DNA of 64,000 nt from Rhynochetos jubatus (taxonomy: Eukaryota; Chordata; Aves; Eurypygiformes; Rhynochetidae), in contig CM050648.1 of the NCBI GenBank assembly GCA_027574665.1, forward strand, positions 41,015,700 through 41,079,699, read 5' to 3'. Position numbers and translations under genes: made by a program. Positions within the stretch are counted from its first letter, which is position 1; every line of letters begins with the position of its first letter. This document shows positions 1 through 14,160 of the stretch, piece after piece. Below the pieces are notes generated by a model, which saw only the letters and a list, made by a program, of their open reading frames with translations, had not been told where the DNA came from and searched no databases.

Positions 1-3000
1 TATGTTATATATGTATCAGTGATGAGTTTCATATTATCCAACATGTAGAACAGCACAAGAGACACAAAGCCTGCCTCAAGAATTTATGATCCAGGAAGAC
101 AAGAACGAAGCAGCAGTTAAAATATATAAAGCAAAACATGACCAGAAGTTGGCATCATAAAACAGTAATAAAACTGAAGCACAGGTATTCTGCTGTGGTT
201 TTAATTTGGTAAATCTAGCATTTGTGAGTGCTTGTGGCTAACCCACAACCACTCTACCTCCAGATGAACCTTTGGGGCAGTCAGTTTAAGGATGTGCACC
301 ACTATTAATAAAAATAAAAAGAGTTCAGCCCTCAATGTAGGCTGCTACAGCACTGGTAGCCCACACGTATGGTCAGCCCAGGGAACCTGAGCTAAAGGGT
401 GCCATTGCAGTGGTCTCAGGGCTGGTACAAGGCTATTAGGTTAACAGTGGGGAGGACTAAGGAATTTGTTTTCCCCTGTGGGCTATTTCAAACGCTGTCT
501 TATATACTTATATGCACAAGGTTGAGTTTTCATACTTAGTCCTTTTAGAAAGTATCTTCTTCTGTATACTTTGCTAAACAGTGTAAGGGAACTTGAAGGT
601 ACCTTACTGAGTGCACTTTAGAAATGTAATTAAATAGTAAACTGTGAACCTGTGTATTATGCTGTATGAATTTGCATTCATGAAGCACAGTAGAAAAATA
701 ATGCCAGCAGCTTCCATTTGTAGACAAATGAATGTAATCTTGGTGTTTTGGGGTTTCTATAACAAGCTGAAGAGAATAAGAATAAATTCAGCTGACCCAC
801 CCTGCATATACAGAAATAATGTTTTTTCTGCCAACATTCGATTTCCACAACTGGGACAATATAGAAAATAAAATATTGTGTAAGGAAACAAATCTGCTGC
901 TGAATCAGAATGAGCCTTTACTGCCTGTATGGCAATCAGTTGACATTCAATTATCATGTTAATTGAATTAAAGCAAGCTAGAAATTACTTAATTCCATAA
1001 GTATATGTTCCTGTCAAGTTACTTATTTAATAATTGTTGCTTGCTTGACAGAGGAAGGGAAAATGACCTTATAAGAGATTTCTGAGATGTTAAAAATACA
1101 ATTAAACATTCTCACTATACACTATAGATAAGAAACAGAATAGAAGCCTGCTTCTTTTTACAGGAATAATGTTAAACGTATTATTGTAACTTATGTGTTT
1201 CATAATTTGGCACTATCTTAAGCATGAAACTCAAAAGAGCTTCATCTGTTTTCTGGAATGCGCTTGAATGACGACATAAGCCTTTTTCCTCCCCAGAAGC
1301 GCTGCAAGGATGCAACTGTTACACTTACTAAAACGCAGAACTATTTAAGCCTGAGGGTTAAAAATTCTCACAGCTTCAAATAAAAAAGAAGTTGGGAGAG
1401 GCAGGTGACTTGCTCATACCTGTTTGAGGTGCTGCTACAAATGCCGAGGACGCTCCCCACTTGCCCTGCCTTTGTAAACCCCTACTACATGTCCGATGTA
1501 GCACAAAGTCAGTGAACTGGTAACCACTGCCAGGGCCACATTCATTTGCCTTCAGAGAAAAATATTGACAGGCAGACCTTGTTGTTACTCATGAAAATTA
1601 ACAACTCCCCAGGCAGGCAGAACTTACCCTGATAAGCCAGGGTGTAAGCTAGGACCAATCAGAATTTCCAAAACTATCAATCAGGAGGCTTATCAACCCA
1701 CTTAGGTGCTGTCCTAAACAGTGGTCACCTTTAAAAGGACAACAGGGTGTAGAGAACGTGAGCTCAAGCTGTTGTCCTCAGAGGAGATGGCAATAGCCTG
1801 ACAAAGATGAAGTGGGGTGAGCTGACCACCCTCCAGACAAGCCAGCCTGCGGGGACCATTCTAGCCATCAGAGCAGACTGGGGTCATCAGAAACGTTTCC
1901 CCATCCAGTAATGACTTTTTTACTATGATGACCTTCTATTACATGGTTAAGGTTTCTGTTACCATGGAAGACATGGTTTTCATGTGACTCTTAGTGGCTC
2001 ACCAGAATACCCCATAAAAGAGGGCAAGACAGTGTCTACACTGAACATGGTAGATGTGTAGGTAGGAAATAATTAAATAACAGCTGTATGATGACGTTCC
2101 TACGAAGTAGTGATGTTCTAGATGGAGAAATACAGAAATGTTGTTGGCTTCATATTATTGAGTTAACCTTGTGCAATATGACTATTCGAGGGAAAAGTCA
2201 GGTCCCAGAGGACTCTGTCAATATGCTGTGCCTCTAAGAGCACAGCGGGAGTGTGTATTTTTGTATTTGTGTAATGCAAAATAAAACCCAATGTGGAAGC
2301 AGTAGATACATGATCTTTTGAAGATCATTATTCTGTGTAAAATTCTTTGTTCAGATCTTTTTTAAACTGGCTATCAGAATGATGCAGAGGCATTACAACA
2401 TACAAAGTGGTATAACTTAGTCTTTGCTCTGTAGGTCAAGTTAAATTCATTTTAGCAGCTAGGAACAGATTGTTGACTAATTTTTTATTCATTTTCAAAA
2501 CAAACAGTACATTTATCTAATAATCACAAGCGATTACAACTTAAAAAGCAAATTGCTACCATTTTTTTTGCAAAACAATAGATCAGCCAACACTATATAT
2601 TTATCTTAATCTGGAGAAATTACAAGGGTGCACAGATATAGTTGCATAGCTAAAACCAATCTTTTTTCCTCTCTGTCTTTGTATTTACAATTTTAGAAGC
2701 CTAAGACTTCTCTGTTTCCATTATGATCTTTTGCTTCCCTGGGAAGCAAAATCTTTAATCCTTTTAGGCAGCCTCTGCGTTTTGCCTGTCTGTATCTGCG
2801 GTTTGTTCTGTCTCTGAAAGCAAAGCCTCAGTGAAACAAAAAAATGTTTCAGGAGAACATTCTTTATAGAAATGATGTTGTACTGGATCCTTCCAGCCTG
2901 CCATTACCACTCTTGCATCTGCAACTCTATTATCCTCTGTGTGTGCACCCTGTGCTGCCAGGTCTTCTCCATTATGGGGCTGCTGGTTTACTAGAGCATT

Positions 3001-4468
3001 GGAAGATCAAAAGAGATCATTTTAAAGTTTCATAAAGTTTATCCTTCCAGGGAGGAAATGTATGTGTGTGTTTTTCAGCTGCGGAATTCAGGAGAACGCT
3101 CCAAAATTGTCATAAATAGCTTTGCCCATCTTTTACCTTTGAATCAACAGCCCACTTAACTAGGCAGTGTGGAGTGTGAGGGGGAAGCTGGATAGTCTTG
3201 ACTCTCCTTGTGGAGGCTTTACGCAGGTGCCCAGGTTGTGGACTTGGCTGGAGGAGTGGGCAGCAGAGACTCAAAGCTGCAGTTCCATTTTGCGTAATAT
3301 TGTGCATCCCAAATGCCCATGAACATAAGAATTAACCTCTGGCATGTGACTAAAAAATTGTGGAGTATAAAAGCAATAAAAACCTAAACTTTCTTTCCCT
3401 CTGCTTCCCTTACTTTTATACCTTCTGTTTAGATGCTTTTAAAGCTTTTCCCTGCAACAAGGAAGGCCAGGAGTCAGTCCTGCTTAGTTACATGAGGCCA
3501 AGATGCTTCCATGACTTCTGGATCTACCCTTCCATAAAAAAAACCACTTAGTAGTGAGAAACTCATGATAATATTTGCAAGGAAAAATGCTGATTTATTC
3601 CCGAATGTGTCATGGACATGGCTAACAGCAGCTCATTAGCTGGGCTCTATGGGTCAGAAACTGGTTGTCCTGACAACTTTCAACCCTAAATATCTGCACA
3701 TGTTTTTCTAACATCATGTTACTGTAGTGCTACGAGGTCCTGACAAACCTGGAGAAAATCTAGCACATGATGCAGAAAATCTTTGTTCTTGAAATTTGGG
3801 CAAAATTGAAGTGATTCTCCAAGCTCTTTAATCTATTAAGAGATTTTGAACATGCCACATTTAAAATAATTTGGTGAGTTGAGAGAAATGTACAGAAATA
3901 GATCCATGCTCCTGAGAAGTTAATTAGACCGATATGGGATCAAGACTGGAATAATGACTAACATTTATTATCCTTAGCAGCTCCATGAAGCTTCTTTGAG
4001 TGCCCCCAACAGTTTATCCGGGGAAGAGAGAAAGCCTCTCAGCTCATCTGTGTGGTGCCATCATCTCCTCCATCATTTAGCTCAAATGACTTTCTGCACT
4101 TTCTCATCTTCCCCAGAGGGTTTTAACGTGTCTCACGAGTGGAAGCCAGTGAAGAGACCCCATGCCTGCCTCCCCCCATCCCTAAAGGTCCCATTTGCAA
4201 GTACACCCCATGCTCCACTTTGAACAATTAAGCCTGAGATGCTATGAGGGATATTGTTTTTGCAGTACTGCTGGGTAGTTAAAGGGTGTTTCACAGTTAG
4301 AACAATATTTTCTTTAAAATATTTGATGTTTATTATTTCACTCTTTAAGCAATATGAGGAGGAAAGGCTGTTTACTTAGAAAGACTTTATGAAGATGCAT
4401 GAGACACACCGGTAATATATAAAAACAAAACCAGATTAATTTACCAATGTGACACTCTTTGTTTTTAG
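1..4468 (+). other. TOX: TOX intron, 3' part (partial)
   Basis: This is the downstream end of the intron before the exon that finishes the HMG box. It ends in a T-rich tract followed by AG at 4467-4468. The sequence is AT-rich and I recognise no exon in it. Around 1655-1737 a CCAAT pentamer and a TTTAAAAG motif lie about 70 bp apart; they are discussed as a finding. The short open frames here (the longest is 79 codons) show no recognisable protein. The intron begins before the window. Confidence 0.8.
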
Positions 4469-4549
4469 GTATACAAAAAGAAAACTGAAGCTGCCAAGAA
4501 GGAATATCTGAAGCAGTTAGCTGCCTACAGAGCAAGCCTTGTATCCAAG
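4469..4549 (+). CDS. TOX: TOX coding exon: C-terminal end of the HMG box
   Basis: This 81-bp exon encodes 27 residues, beginning [11 protein letters not shown] and ending RASLVSK. It is the last part of helix 3 and the basic tail of the single HMG box of the TOX family, a nuclear DNA-bending domain. The acceptor AG is at 4467-4468 and the donor GTAACA starts at 4550. Both ends are phase 0, which matches the family gene structure. The peptide is nearly the same in all TOX paralogues, so this exon alone does not separate TOX from TOX2, TOX3 or TOX4; the downstream exons do. The rest of the HMG box and the N-terminal region lie upstream of the window. TOX drives CD4 T-lineage, NK and innate lymphoid development and exhausted T-cell programmes, which is established knowledge for mammals. 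Confidence 0.96.
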
Positions 4550-5956
4550 GTAACACATAATGTATATACATACACACATATATATAGTGACATATCGCAA
4601 ACCATTTTCAGCATTGATGTGGTGCTGAGCGCCATGGTATTTAGTGCAAATAGCCTTGTTTGTTATCACCTTAAACTTAGGTTGATGTGCAAAAGCTCAA
4701 TAAACACAGTCATCTCTCCATGAAAAGATATCCCGTGCCTTCTGGTCATAGAGACCGCACTTCTCCAGGCTGGGAGTACCACTGCAGTTCAACAGAGGAA
4801 GGAGGTACCGGTAAACAGACCTTAATATAACAAACCTACCATGCCAGGCAGTCACCTTCCTACCTGTAAGGGAAAAAAAAGTACATCATACACAAAATTC
4901 GTGGTTTTGGCTTTGGGTGTTTTTTAAGTAGTGGTTTATTACCTTGCAATCACCCTATGGAAAATGTCAAGCTCAGCTCTCAGCAAATTTTCTTAAGAAA
5001 ATGGAATTTCCATTTTACATCCAGCAAGCAACTTGTGTAAGCACAGCATTAGGACACCATAAGAATCTTGTACTGGAAAATACCAGTGTATCCCCAGTAC
5101 ACAGCTAGTAACAATTTTCTAAATTGATTTATACATGCATAATTTTGTAACAGACTCTTTAAAATTTGTTATAGACTTTAAAAAATGCAGAAGAACGTGA
5201 AATTACTGCAGTGTGTCAGTGTGATAAACCAATTGGGCGGCTTCAAAATCATGCCAGTTTAGAATCACTTGTTTTGGGTCTGTCAAAATAAATCTGGATA
5301 TATTTTATTCTTACATAAATAAAATTAATTTTAGATATAAAAATGGCAGTATGAAGGACGGACATACATGATATGAATAGAACTTTTTCTTAGTTTTAAA
5401 TGCTTTTGGGGTGATTGGTCCTGCACTATATTTCTCTGTATTACATGAATTTGTACACATTTTCAGGGGAAGACTATATGATTAGCTATACAAAACCTTC
5501 CATGCATCTTTCTACATTATCTTAATACTTGGTGAGAGTTTGTTCTGAATTTCAAAATCAGAAGTATGAGTGTTACCTCATTCTTTTTTGGGGGGTTGTG
5601 TCTTACACATCTTAATTTTATAGCCACCATCATAAACACTAATGTGTTTAGTTAAAGTGATTTACAGGGTACCTTTAATTTCTGGTTTAGGGTTGTTTGG
5701 TTCTAGAAATACTCATTGCCTTCAGAAAGGGTACCACGCAAACAAATTTTCTTTTAAACAGCCTGCTTATTGGAACACATAGGTCTAAAAAGTTCAAAAT
5801 ATTCCAATAGGTTTTGAAGAAAAGCATGAAGCCAACTTCTCCTTTGTGAAAATAACTTGGATATCATTATTCAGCACATCATGGACTGTTAAAATAACAC
5901 TCGATGTAGCTTAATTTTTAAATGGCACACATATAAGACCTGAGATCTTTATTTTC

Positions 5957-6047
5957 TTGGTGGGTTTTTGTTTTGGTTTGGGGTTTTGGTGGTTTTTTTT
6001 TTTTTTGCGATTGTTTTTTGGTTTTGGTTTGGTTTGGGGTTTTTTTT
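5957..6047. repeat. GGTTTT/T-rich simple sequence
   Basis: About 90 bp of imperfect GTTTT, GGTTTT and GGGGTTTT units surround a run of 14 T. The complementary strand is CAAA/CCAAAA-rich, like the tracts at 9475 and 18847. It is low-complexity DNA in a TOX intron. Confidence 0.75.
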
Positions 6048-9000
6048 AAGAGAAAAAGGTGTATTACGACAGTTTATGAGGTTTGTTTTTAGAAAAAAAT
6101 AAAAGATTGTTGATGAGTTCAATGCATGAAGCCATTTGTGCATATATTTAGATTTGTTGTTAGTCAGAAAAGCACTGTACCATTTTCTTAACTTTAAAGC
6201 AATTATTTAAATTCTGCACATAATGTAATATTTTCCTCTAGTGTGGAAAGTATCAAAATATGAACTTAATGAAGCCAAGTACTAATTGCTTACTGTCATG
6301 GACACCCTCAATGAATCATACAGGGCTGGCATGTAACTAAAGCAAGTCCATTTTGGAATAAGGATGTAAAATACCCAGCTATAATATTATATCAGTATAT
6401 TCTAAATTAGCATTATTAAATATTTATGTGGCACCAGAAGAGTCGTAGTTCTTTAGACAAGCATATAAGCATGAAGAAATATGTATAATATATTATTAAG
6501 ATTATATATAATCTATTATTAAGATTGTTTGGAGTCCATCTGGTCTTTTATGTCTATGTGTTACATTATCATCCATAAAATGTACTTTTAGAGAATATTA
6601 TTAAGATTCCAAAACCTCATTCTCAAATGTTAGGACACGCCAAAAGTAACATAAACTTTCCAAAAATGCTTTGATACAATATTAATGATTTGCTCACATG
6701 CTATGTTTTAAACTTTATACCACACTCTGTGTGAGTCTCATTTCGTACACATATAATCAGGTGTTCGCCCTGGGAGCTCCTGTGTCGTATATACTGCATG
6801 TTGTTTAACCTTGCTGCTTTACAGGATTTTTTTGTGCTGCTCATCCCAACAGTGTTTTACTGTTAAGAAACTCTGGAGCGGAAAGTTTGTATTGTCCATA
6901 TTTTCTAAACACAACTAAATCATTGTGAAATCAGGCTTTCAATAATTTTGGATGATCTGCTTGGAACATCTAGAACTTAATTTTTCAGAGTATTTGACGA
7001 ACGTTGCACCCTTCCTGTTCATAGCAGCTCTCCAATGACTGGTAGCTATGAGATGTTCAGCTGTGCTTCACATAACATCAGGACATCCTCTTGCTATCCA
7101 AATGATAGGAATGACCCAATAAGTAAAGTTTCTTCCTTCTCCCCTCCCAGAGTACTCTGCCTATGGGAAGAGGCAGTCACAAGCAGACAAAGATACTGCT
7201 TAGGTCCCCTGTCTTCAGCTCAGCAGGTGCCTCACACCTCCCAAAGCAGCAGCTTTACCAGTTTCCTAACTTTTGAACACTGGTTCTGCCACCTTTTTTC
7301 ACGATTAGTTGCTTCAAACAGCTAGTGAGTGTAGGGCTTGTATGTGAGTGTGTATCTTTTTCTACATTTATTTGCAAGTCCTTATTTTTCTGAAAAGAAA
7401 GGAATGGACATATGCCATGTTATAGCTACGTGCACCTGACTTGGAGTTGAATCACTGCACCCATCTTGGCCATTTGGTGTGCTGGAATAATCAGAATAGA
7501 AGATTGCAGAGAAATGGAGTAAATCTTTTGCTAGGAGATTCCTTAACCTCTGCCTCACAGCAGAATAATGAAATTCATGAACATTAGTTGCCATCCCAAA
7601 CTCTGGGGTGGGAGTGGAGTATGAGGTGGGGGTTGCAGGCTGCTCCATGATATTCAGCCCTCTTCCTCTGCTTTTTTACCTTCTCCTCTCCTCTTCAACA
7701 GCAAACCTGTACTTCAGACAGTCTTTTATCTTAGTCTTGTCCTCTGCATCCTCACTTCTCCTTCATACACTCGTAGACATGGTGCATAGTGAAGGAAACT
7801 GGAGAGGAACATGAGGGACAGACTACCCGCTCTTCATCACAGAGGGCAGACAGTGCTGGGAAAGTCCACGTGGAGGAACAGTCTCAGCTGCTTTCTCAGA
7901 TGATACACATCTATAAATTTGAGTGTCATTTCATGGGAGGATGAGATAATAATCTTTGGCACAATCCGTCGTTGTCCCTTCCAGAGTTCAAGTCCCTCTT
8001 CCATTGCATCTTAAGGAAGGGCACCCAAATTTTTTGGGAGGCATATACAGTGTTTTTCTCTGGGTGCATTCTTGACAAAGCTGAGCAGTTTGAGTTGGAG
8101 TTTGTCACACACACACCTAATACATATAATTTCAGACTGTGTTCTTTCACAGAATCATAGCTGAAGAGAGTGGAAATGTCACCAGTGACTTTGGTAATAG
8201 AATTGTCAGCCCATCTGTAGTACACTTTTAAATCCTTTAGTGATTTCTTTGTAAAATAGGGCTACCACCCGGTAAATAAGGTAAACATAGGATTTTGTAA
8301 ATAAGTCAGTTACGCATTAATCCCTGTTTAATTTATCCGTTTATTTCCTATATTTTCTCTTTTTAATAATGATTGAAATTAATAGGGCTGTTGCTGAGTT
8401 TGTTCACATGTGTAGGAATTGATATGTAAAGTAAAAATCACATTACAAAGCATTATATCTTCTGCTATGCAGATTGCCATATTGCTTATAGTACTGACTA
8501 AGCCTTTGCATTGTAAACAAGCGTCTTTATATTTGCCCTTAGTTGCAACTTTTAGTACTATTCAGGTCCAGAAATGCAGTCTCTGGTATCTGGTAATTTG
8601 TACAGCATTACATAAAATGCTGTGAATTGCAATTTTACTTTTTCATAAAACAAGCACTTTTTCTAGCTTAACCAGCCTTTTTTTCTGGCTGACATTAGAG
8701 TTTTTGCTGCATCTTTCAAATATATATATTTAATACAGATTTATATGGGTAAATGTTAAACACTTTCATATATTATATATGTGCATCTATGTATATTTAT
8801 TTTAAAATATATGCATATTAGGTATTTGACATGCATAATATATATGTGCATATAAGTGATGCATATATGTATGTTAACTATAGCAGTACAAGTTGAATAG
8901 TACAAAGAAGATTTCTCTTCCCTGTTTTGTTCTCTCTGACTAAATGGATCTTTAATTCTCTCTGTGTTGTGACACAACTTCGTTTCATGCAGACATGTTT

Positions 9001-9474
9001 TAGCAGCTGTAGCTGAAGCTAAAACCTCTCAGAGAAGAGAATTATTCAAATTCAAAATACTGAAGCATATTTCAAAACTCTGATGTTGTATCTAAGTCAA
9101 AGTGGTGTCCTCATTTGACATTGCAGCAAATGCACTGGACATTTTCAGTTTTGTGGACAGTGCAAATCCTTTGGACAAGTAAAATTGCTTCTTGAAGTAT
9201 GTGGCAGATGTAGCTTTCCTAGCCCTCCACCTTGTAACTATTTCACCAAAAAACTAAAGGTCATATCTAGTAAGACTGGCATTGCCTTAATGCCATTAGC
9301 ACAGCAATTTGTAACTAGAGTTTCCAGGCACCCAAAATATCTGTTACTTGTGTAACATTGCCTATATTGTAATATAATTGAAAAGTCTATAGAATTATAG
9401 TCTTTTGAGGCTGCAGTGAATACACACAAAGAGGTTTGAGCTACTAGTAAAAAGCAAACTGGATACCATGTTAA

Positions 9475-9536
9475 ACAAAACAAAACAAAACAAACAAAAA
9501 AAAACCCAAAAAACAAACAAACAAACAAAAAAAAAC
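9475..9536. repeat. CAAA/CAAAA simple repeat
   Basis: An A-rich tract of CAAAA and CAAA units lies in a TOX intron. It opens a spurious F/C-rich frame on the minus strand. It could be a degenerate poly(A) tail of an old retroelement, but no element body is evident beside it. Confidence 0.75.
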
Positions 9537-12500
9537 CACTAAACCCTAAAACTCAAACAGTAAACTTGCTGTTAGTTTCCTGTTTCATATCTGTATGTAG
9601 TGAGAGCATTTACCTAATATATAAAAGGCAAAATACATGTCAGATATATGTCAGCTTTCCCAGATCGTGCATCTCCCCACTCCTAAGTAAATGAGGATGT
9701 GCGGGTGTGCTCTCTGTCTTCTGTGGCCCAGTCAATCCCAAATTCTTTTCTGCATATTGGCCACGCTTCAGATGTAGGGGAGCACAATATCCTAGCTCAC
9801 TCCTCCTGGAAATAACCAACTGCTTGGGTTTAGGACCTTTCTTTTGGAAATAAAACTCTGAATATCTCTTGACAGAGTAGACGACTGAACTTGTCTTGCC
9901 TCCTGGTTAGTGCTTTCATCAATTGCCTGTTGTGTACAAGGAGAGCAACATCCCTCCTGCTGCTGGCAGAAAGGCACCTGGTTTCCTCTTTTTGAGACAA
10001 CAGATTCCTATATTATATCTAGCCCCAGTCCGTGCAGATGTTTTGGAATTTCATAAAACAGTTCAGGCTGTTCTCAGTGAAGGCATCATAGAAAGAATAA
10101 ATAAAAAATATGGTTATGTTTGATGATGATTTTATTTTATTTTATTTTTGTAGCTATTAAAGTGCTACAAGGCATTTGGCAGTATCTTCCTTAAAACAAT
10201 AACGAAAAAACCCAGAATGATGACATGCATGTACAGCTTTTACTTTTTTTCCATTAAACGTTAGAATCCCTAGCTGGGAAAACTATAAAGCATTTACAGC
10301 AGGTGCATCATGCTTCTGTGATGCCTCAGTCTTTCATTCTTCCTGGATTTATTATGATATAGGCAGAAATTTTCAAGGAATCATAAAAAAAATCATGTCT
10401 CTGCAAGGATGCTATGTCAGAGTATCTGATGAGTGAACATATATATTTATAAAACAATTGTCTAATCTGATAATAACACAAATCCAACCATCTTCCTGTC
10501 TAGCGAGGAAACCAACTATCTACTGCAGCAGAAAATGTGGAGCAAACTATATTTAAGTTAATGCCATGAATTTGATTTGAGGCTAAATCATGTGAAGCTT
10601 TGCATTCAGCAGTGCAAAAACCGAGACATGCTCTCACGTAATTTCTGCCAAAAATGGCAGAAATGTTTTAAGCTTGAGAGAAGCCAGATTTTGATTTGGA
10701 GAGGAACTGTGTGTGTTTCTGAAGTGAGTTAATAAAACTAGATTTCACTATTAGCCTAGTGCTTCCATTTGGGGAATTAAAACACTTGTATCAAATTAAA
10801 GTTGCATATCCTTTATCACATGTACCCAGGTTACATTCATAAAACATCCATTTTTACTTACATACCCTGAATGAATTCATGACAATCCCCTGTAGATGAT
10901 GACAAAATGTATATTTAGATTTGAGGATGTTCTTCTGAGCCACCTTGGCTAATTATAGATGACAACCCATGCCTTACTCCTTTGTTCTGAAACATCAAGA
11001 ATGTGTCAAAAAGCTTTCTGAACTCTCTGGAGTCCCAGATGTTGTTATTGCAATAGGTGACTGGAATTAACAAAATACGAAACGTCATTTGCTAAGAGCC
11101 TCTTGTGACTTAGGTAGGAAGGCAGCTGTACTCCGAATAGGCGTATGAATTCTCCACCGGAGTGAACAGAGTTAAGTCAAAGGAATCTCTAAAGGAGTTA
11201 AAGAGCTAAGCAGGAAAGAGAAAACACTTCTGGAGAGAAGTCATCTTCACAGGGTTATTATTAAAATGGCTGAGCCCGTGTCGGCTAGAACAAGGGATTC
11301 TTCTCAAGGGCAGGGTTGGGGTTGGAAGTGACCTAAAATGTCAAAAACATTAAAAACGGGCAGGATTATGTGAACACAGAAAAGCTGAGAGAAGGAATAA
11401 ACAATTCAAGATGTTCCTTCTACCAAAGACATGGCAAAGACAGCAGATGCAAACTTAAGCTTAGGTAAGCTTTGTAGGAGCTGCATAAATATTCAGCCAA
11501 TTTCCTTCTACCTACCTCTTAATGTCATGGAATTGAAGGGAACTCATTTAAAGCTGAGTCAGGCCTGCCTGCATAGCCTGACCTTCCTGGTACCAGCTGA
11601 CATAACCACTGCTGTTACCTGAACATCATCCTCATTCTGGTCATAGAGTCCAAAAGCTGTTGAATTCCTCAGCGTGGCGCAGGGGCGGACAGTGGCACTG
11701 TCGTGAAAAGGGGCAGTGTGGCAGCTGCGTAAGTGCCTGACACACGTTCATGTAAAACCTGATTTGAGTTAAACTCTTGCCTAGGCTTTGAAATACTCAC
11801 ACAGTACATGTTCCTTGTCTGTGTAGAGAGGATGCCAAACCTCTGTTTCTCATTTAACGAGAAGCACCTGCTTCTCATTTAAAATAAAACTGTGTTACAG
11901 CATTTTGGCTAGGTAAAAAAAATCTTTGGAGGTTGGAATAGGTTATGTTTACCCACAAGTAAAGCTGTTTGCATTGATAAAAAGTCTGTGCTGGCCATAT
12001 TGGCCATAAAGCTCATATCTTTTCCCTTGAGGAGTTCTCTCTGCATGTATTTAAAGGACACATAGGCATCCAATAGTACTAAGAACATTTACTATTCAGT
12101 TCTGAATGTACCGAATGTATTTACTGAACCTTTTACTATAGAGGAGAGCATAAATACTGGTGTTAGTAAAGAAGTATTTTTATAATATCTGGTCAGTAAA
12201 TGACTGAAATTATATTTTCTAGCTGAAAGGCTTTCATCATTAACTAATTCTTTAAAATCAATCAAATTTGAAAAAAAACCCAAACTTTTTTCTCTGTAAA
12301 TAGAACAACTATGGTTTCTTTGAGACAACACTGACTTTGATTTTATATTGCACACAGCAGTAGTTGAGCACTACTTACTAGAATGAAATTATTGTAAAAA
12401 TATTTATTTAATTCCCATACATTATGGTATCATATGCTGTAGTAGATAAGAATGCTGAATATAAAGCATGTATACAGCATGTAAATTGAAGATGTTCATA

Positions 12501-13774
12501 TATGTATGTGTATATGTGTACCTATATGGTCCTACTTTCTGGCGAGATTTCTAACAATAAATGCATTAATATTTTAAAAAGTAAAGTGAAGTAAGTATAA
12601 GCACTTGTAGTTTATAGGTATGCTTTGGAAGAAACACCGGTCAAAATTAGAGCTCATCAGTTGGGAATGATTCTCAGCCTCTGTTAGCCAGATCCTGCCT
12701 GGTCTTCATGAAAAATTAAATGGACATCCAGACATTAATACTGAAGTAACAGTGTTTGGCTCTGATCCAAATCCCATTGAAATGAATAGGAGACTTTCCA
12801 TTAAATTCAGTAGTCTAAGGATCAGCCCCTTAGAGTACTGCCATGTTAAAACACGTCCTCGCTTTATTTTTCAATTACACAGCTGTTGTTCCTGTTCTAA
12901 CAGAGGTGGGGTTAGAAGATCTGGTGATAGCCAGAAGGCAATCACAAGTTAGGGAATCAAAGCCCACATGTAGATTTCAACAGCTGTTTGGTTACCCAAA
13001 TCTACAGGTGAGGGCTTAAAGTGCAACAACAGACTTTTTAAAGTGGAAGTAAAATGGTATCCCAAAGGAAGCCATGGAGATGCCAGGCTGGTATCACTAG
13101 ACTGTTGCTGTTTTCTCTGACACAACTCAGGCTGAGCAGGATGTCTGTACCACAAATAATTTCTCAGCTGTAGGAGTGGGTTGGATGTTTTGGGTTGGGG
13201 GGAATCCTAGTGCCACCTTCCTCTATGGAACTGACCGTCCCCTTGTGTCTGAATTCAGTCTGTGATAGGAAGGACTGTTAGTCCCAGGAAAGAATAGCAT
13301 GGCTGGATGAGCAATGCTTAACCTCTTAACCTAATTTAATTCTTTAATTTGGCAATTATGCATAAGGATTTTCAGCACACAATACAGGAGTAGAAGGTGG
13401 GTGGGAAAGTTTGCTTTTCTCTAGAATTGGAAGGAAAAGCATGAGTTTGGTGAAAACTGGGGAGGTAGAACTTGATTCATCACTTCCCAAATGGTGCAAA
13501 ATGATCAACTCTCAGTACTTTCTCTGAAGAACATCTGTATCACCACACACTTCCTTGAAAGTATGATCAAGTAGAATGATTTTGTGGGCTAAGGATCATG
13601 CACCAGTACTTTTCATTAATATAATTATATTCATTACCATAAGTTACAGCAGTGTTTATTTTGTTTCCTTCCTTTCCGTACTTCTCTTCTATTTTCATTC
13701 TGTTTCTGTTGGGATTTCAAAATATTCTTCCTTCTTTTCCTTAATTTTTCAGTGAAAAGATAGATTCTCAGGGG

Positions 13775-13799
13775 AAAAAAAAAAAAAAAAAAAAAAAAA
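13775..13799. repeat. Poly(A) run, 25 bases
   Basis: An uninterrupted run of 25 A follows GGGG within a TOX intron. No retroelement body was recognised upstream and no clear target-site duplication is seen. It is likely a mononucleotide microsatellite, variable in length. Confidence 0.85.
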
Positions 13800-14147
13800 G
13801 GGTGTTTTTTTGTTGTGCCTAAATGGCAGTCAGACTCTTCTGTAGCATTCCATTGCTTTGGCCTAACTTACCTTGTCTTCACTTTCTGTTTATTATCTTT
13901 TAATTTAGGCAACAGTATTAGATGGTGATGATAGATGGAGAGGCAGGTCCATAAGAAACCCTACTCCTAGCCTATGAAGCACTTGAAAGATTTAGAGTAA
14001 GGCTTTAACCTGAACTCCAGAACAAGTGGAAGCCAGTCAAAGAGCATAAAGGACTATCAGGAAAAGCTAGTTTGTGGTCCTAGTGTAGATTTGCTAGTGT
14101 GGTTGTACAATTCCACCTCCTACCATTAACTAAATATAATATTCTGT

Positions 14148-14160
14148 CACCCTCTAGTGG
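14148..14160 (-). promoter_or_regulatory. CTCF-like core motif
   Basis: The plus strand reads CACCCTCTAGTGG. This fits 12 of 13 positions of the reverse-complement CTCF core (YGCCMYCTNSTGG); the exception is A where G is usual. It sits in a TOX intron. One motif match does not prove occupancy, and matches of this quality occur by chance. It is paired with a similar site at 47707. Confidence 0.3.

Noticed and set aside
8148..8180. CACAGAATCATAGCTGAAGA as an inverted CR1 tail
   Set aside because: Only about 15 bases resemble the tail, and the neighbouring CR1 sequence (GGTTGGAAGGGACC) is missing.
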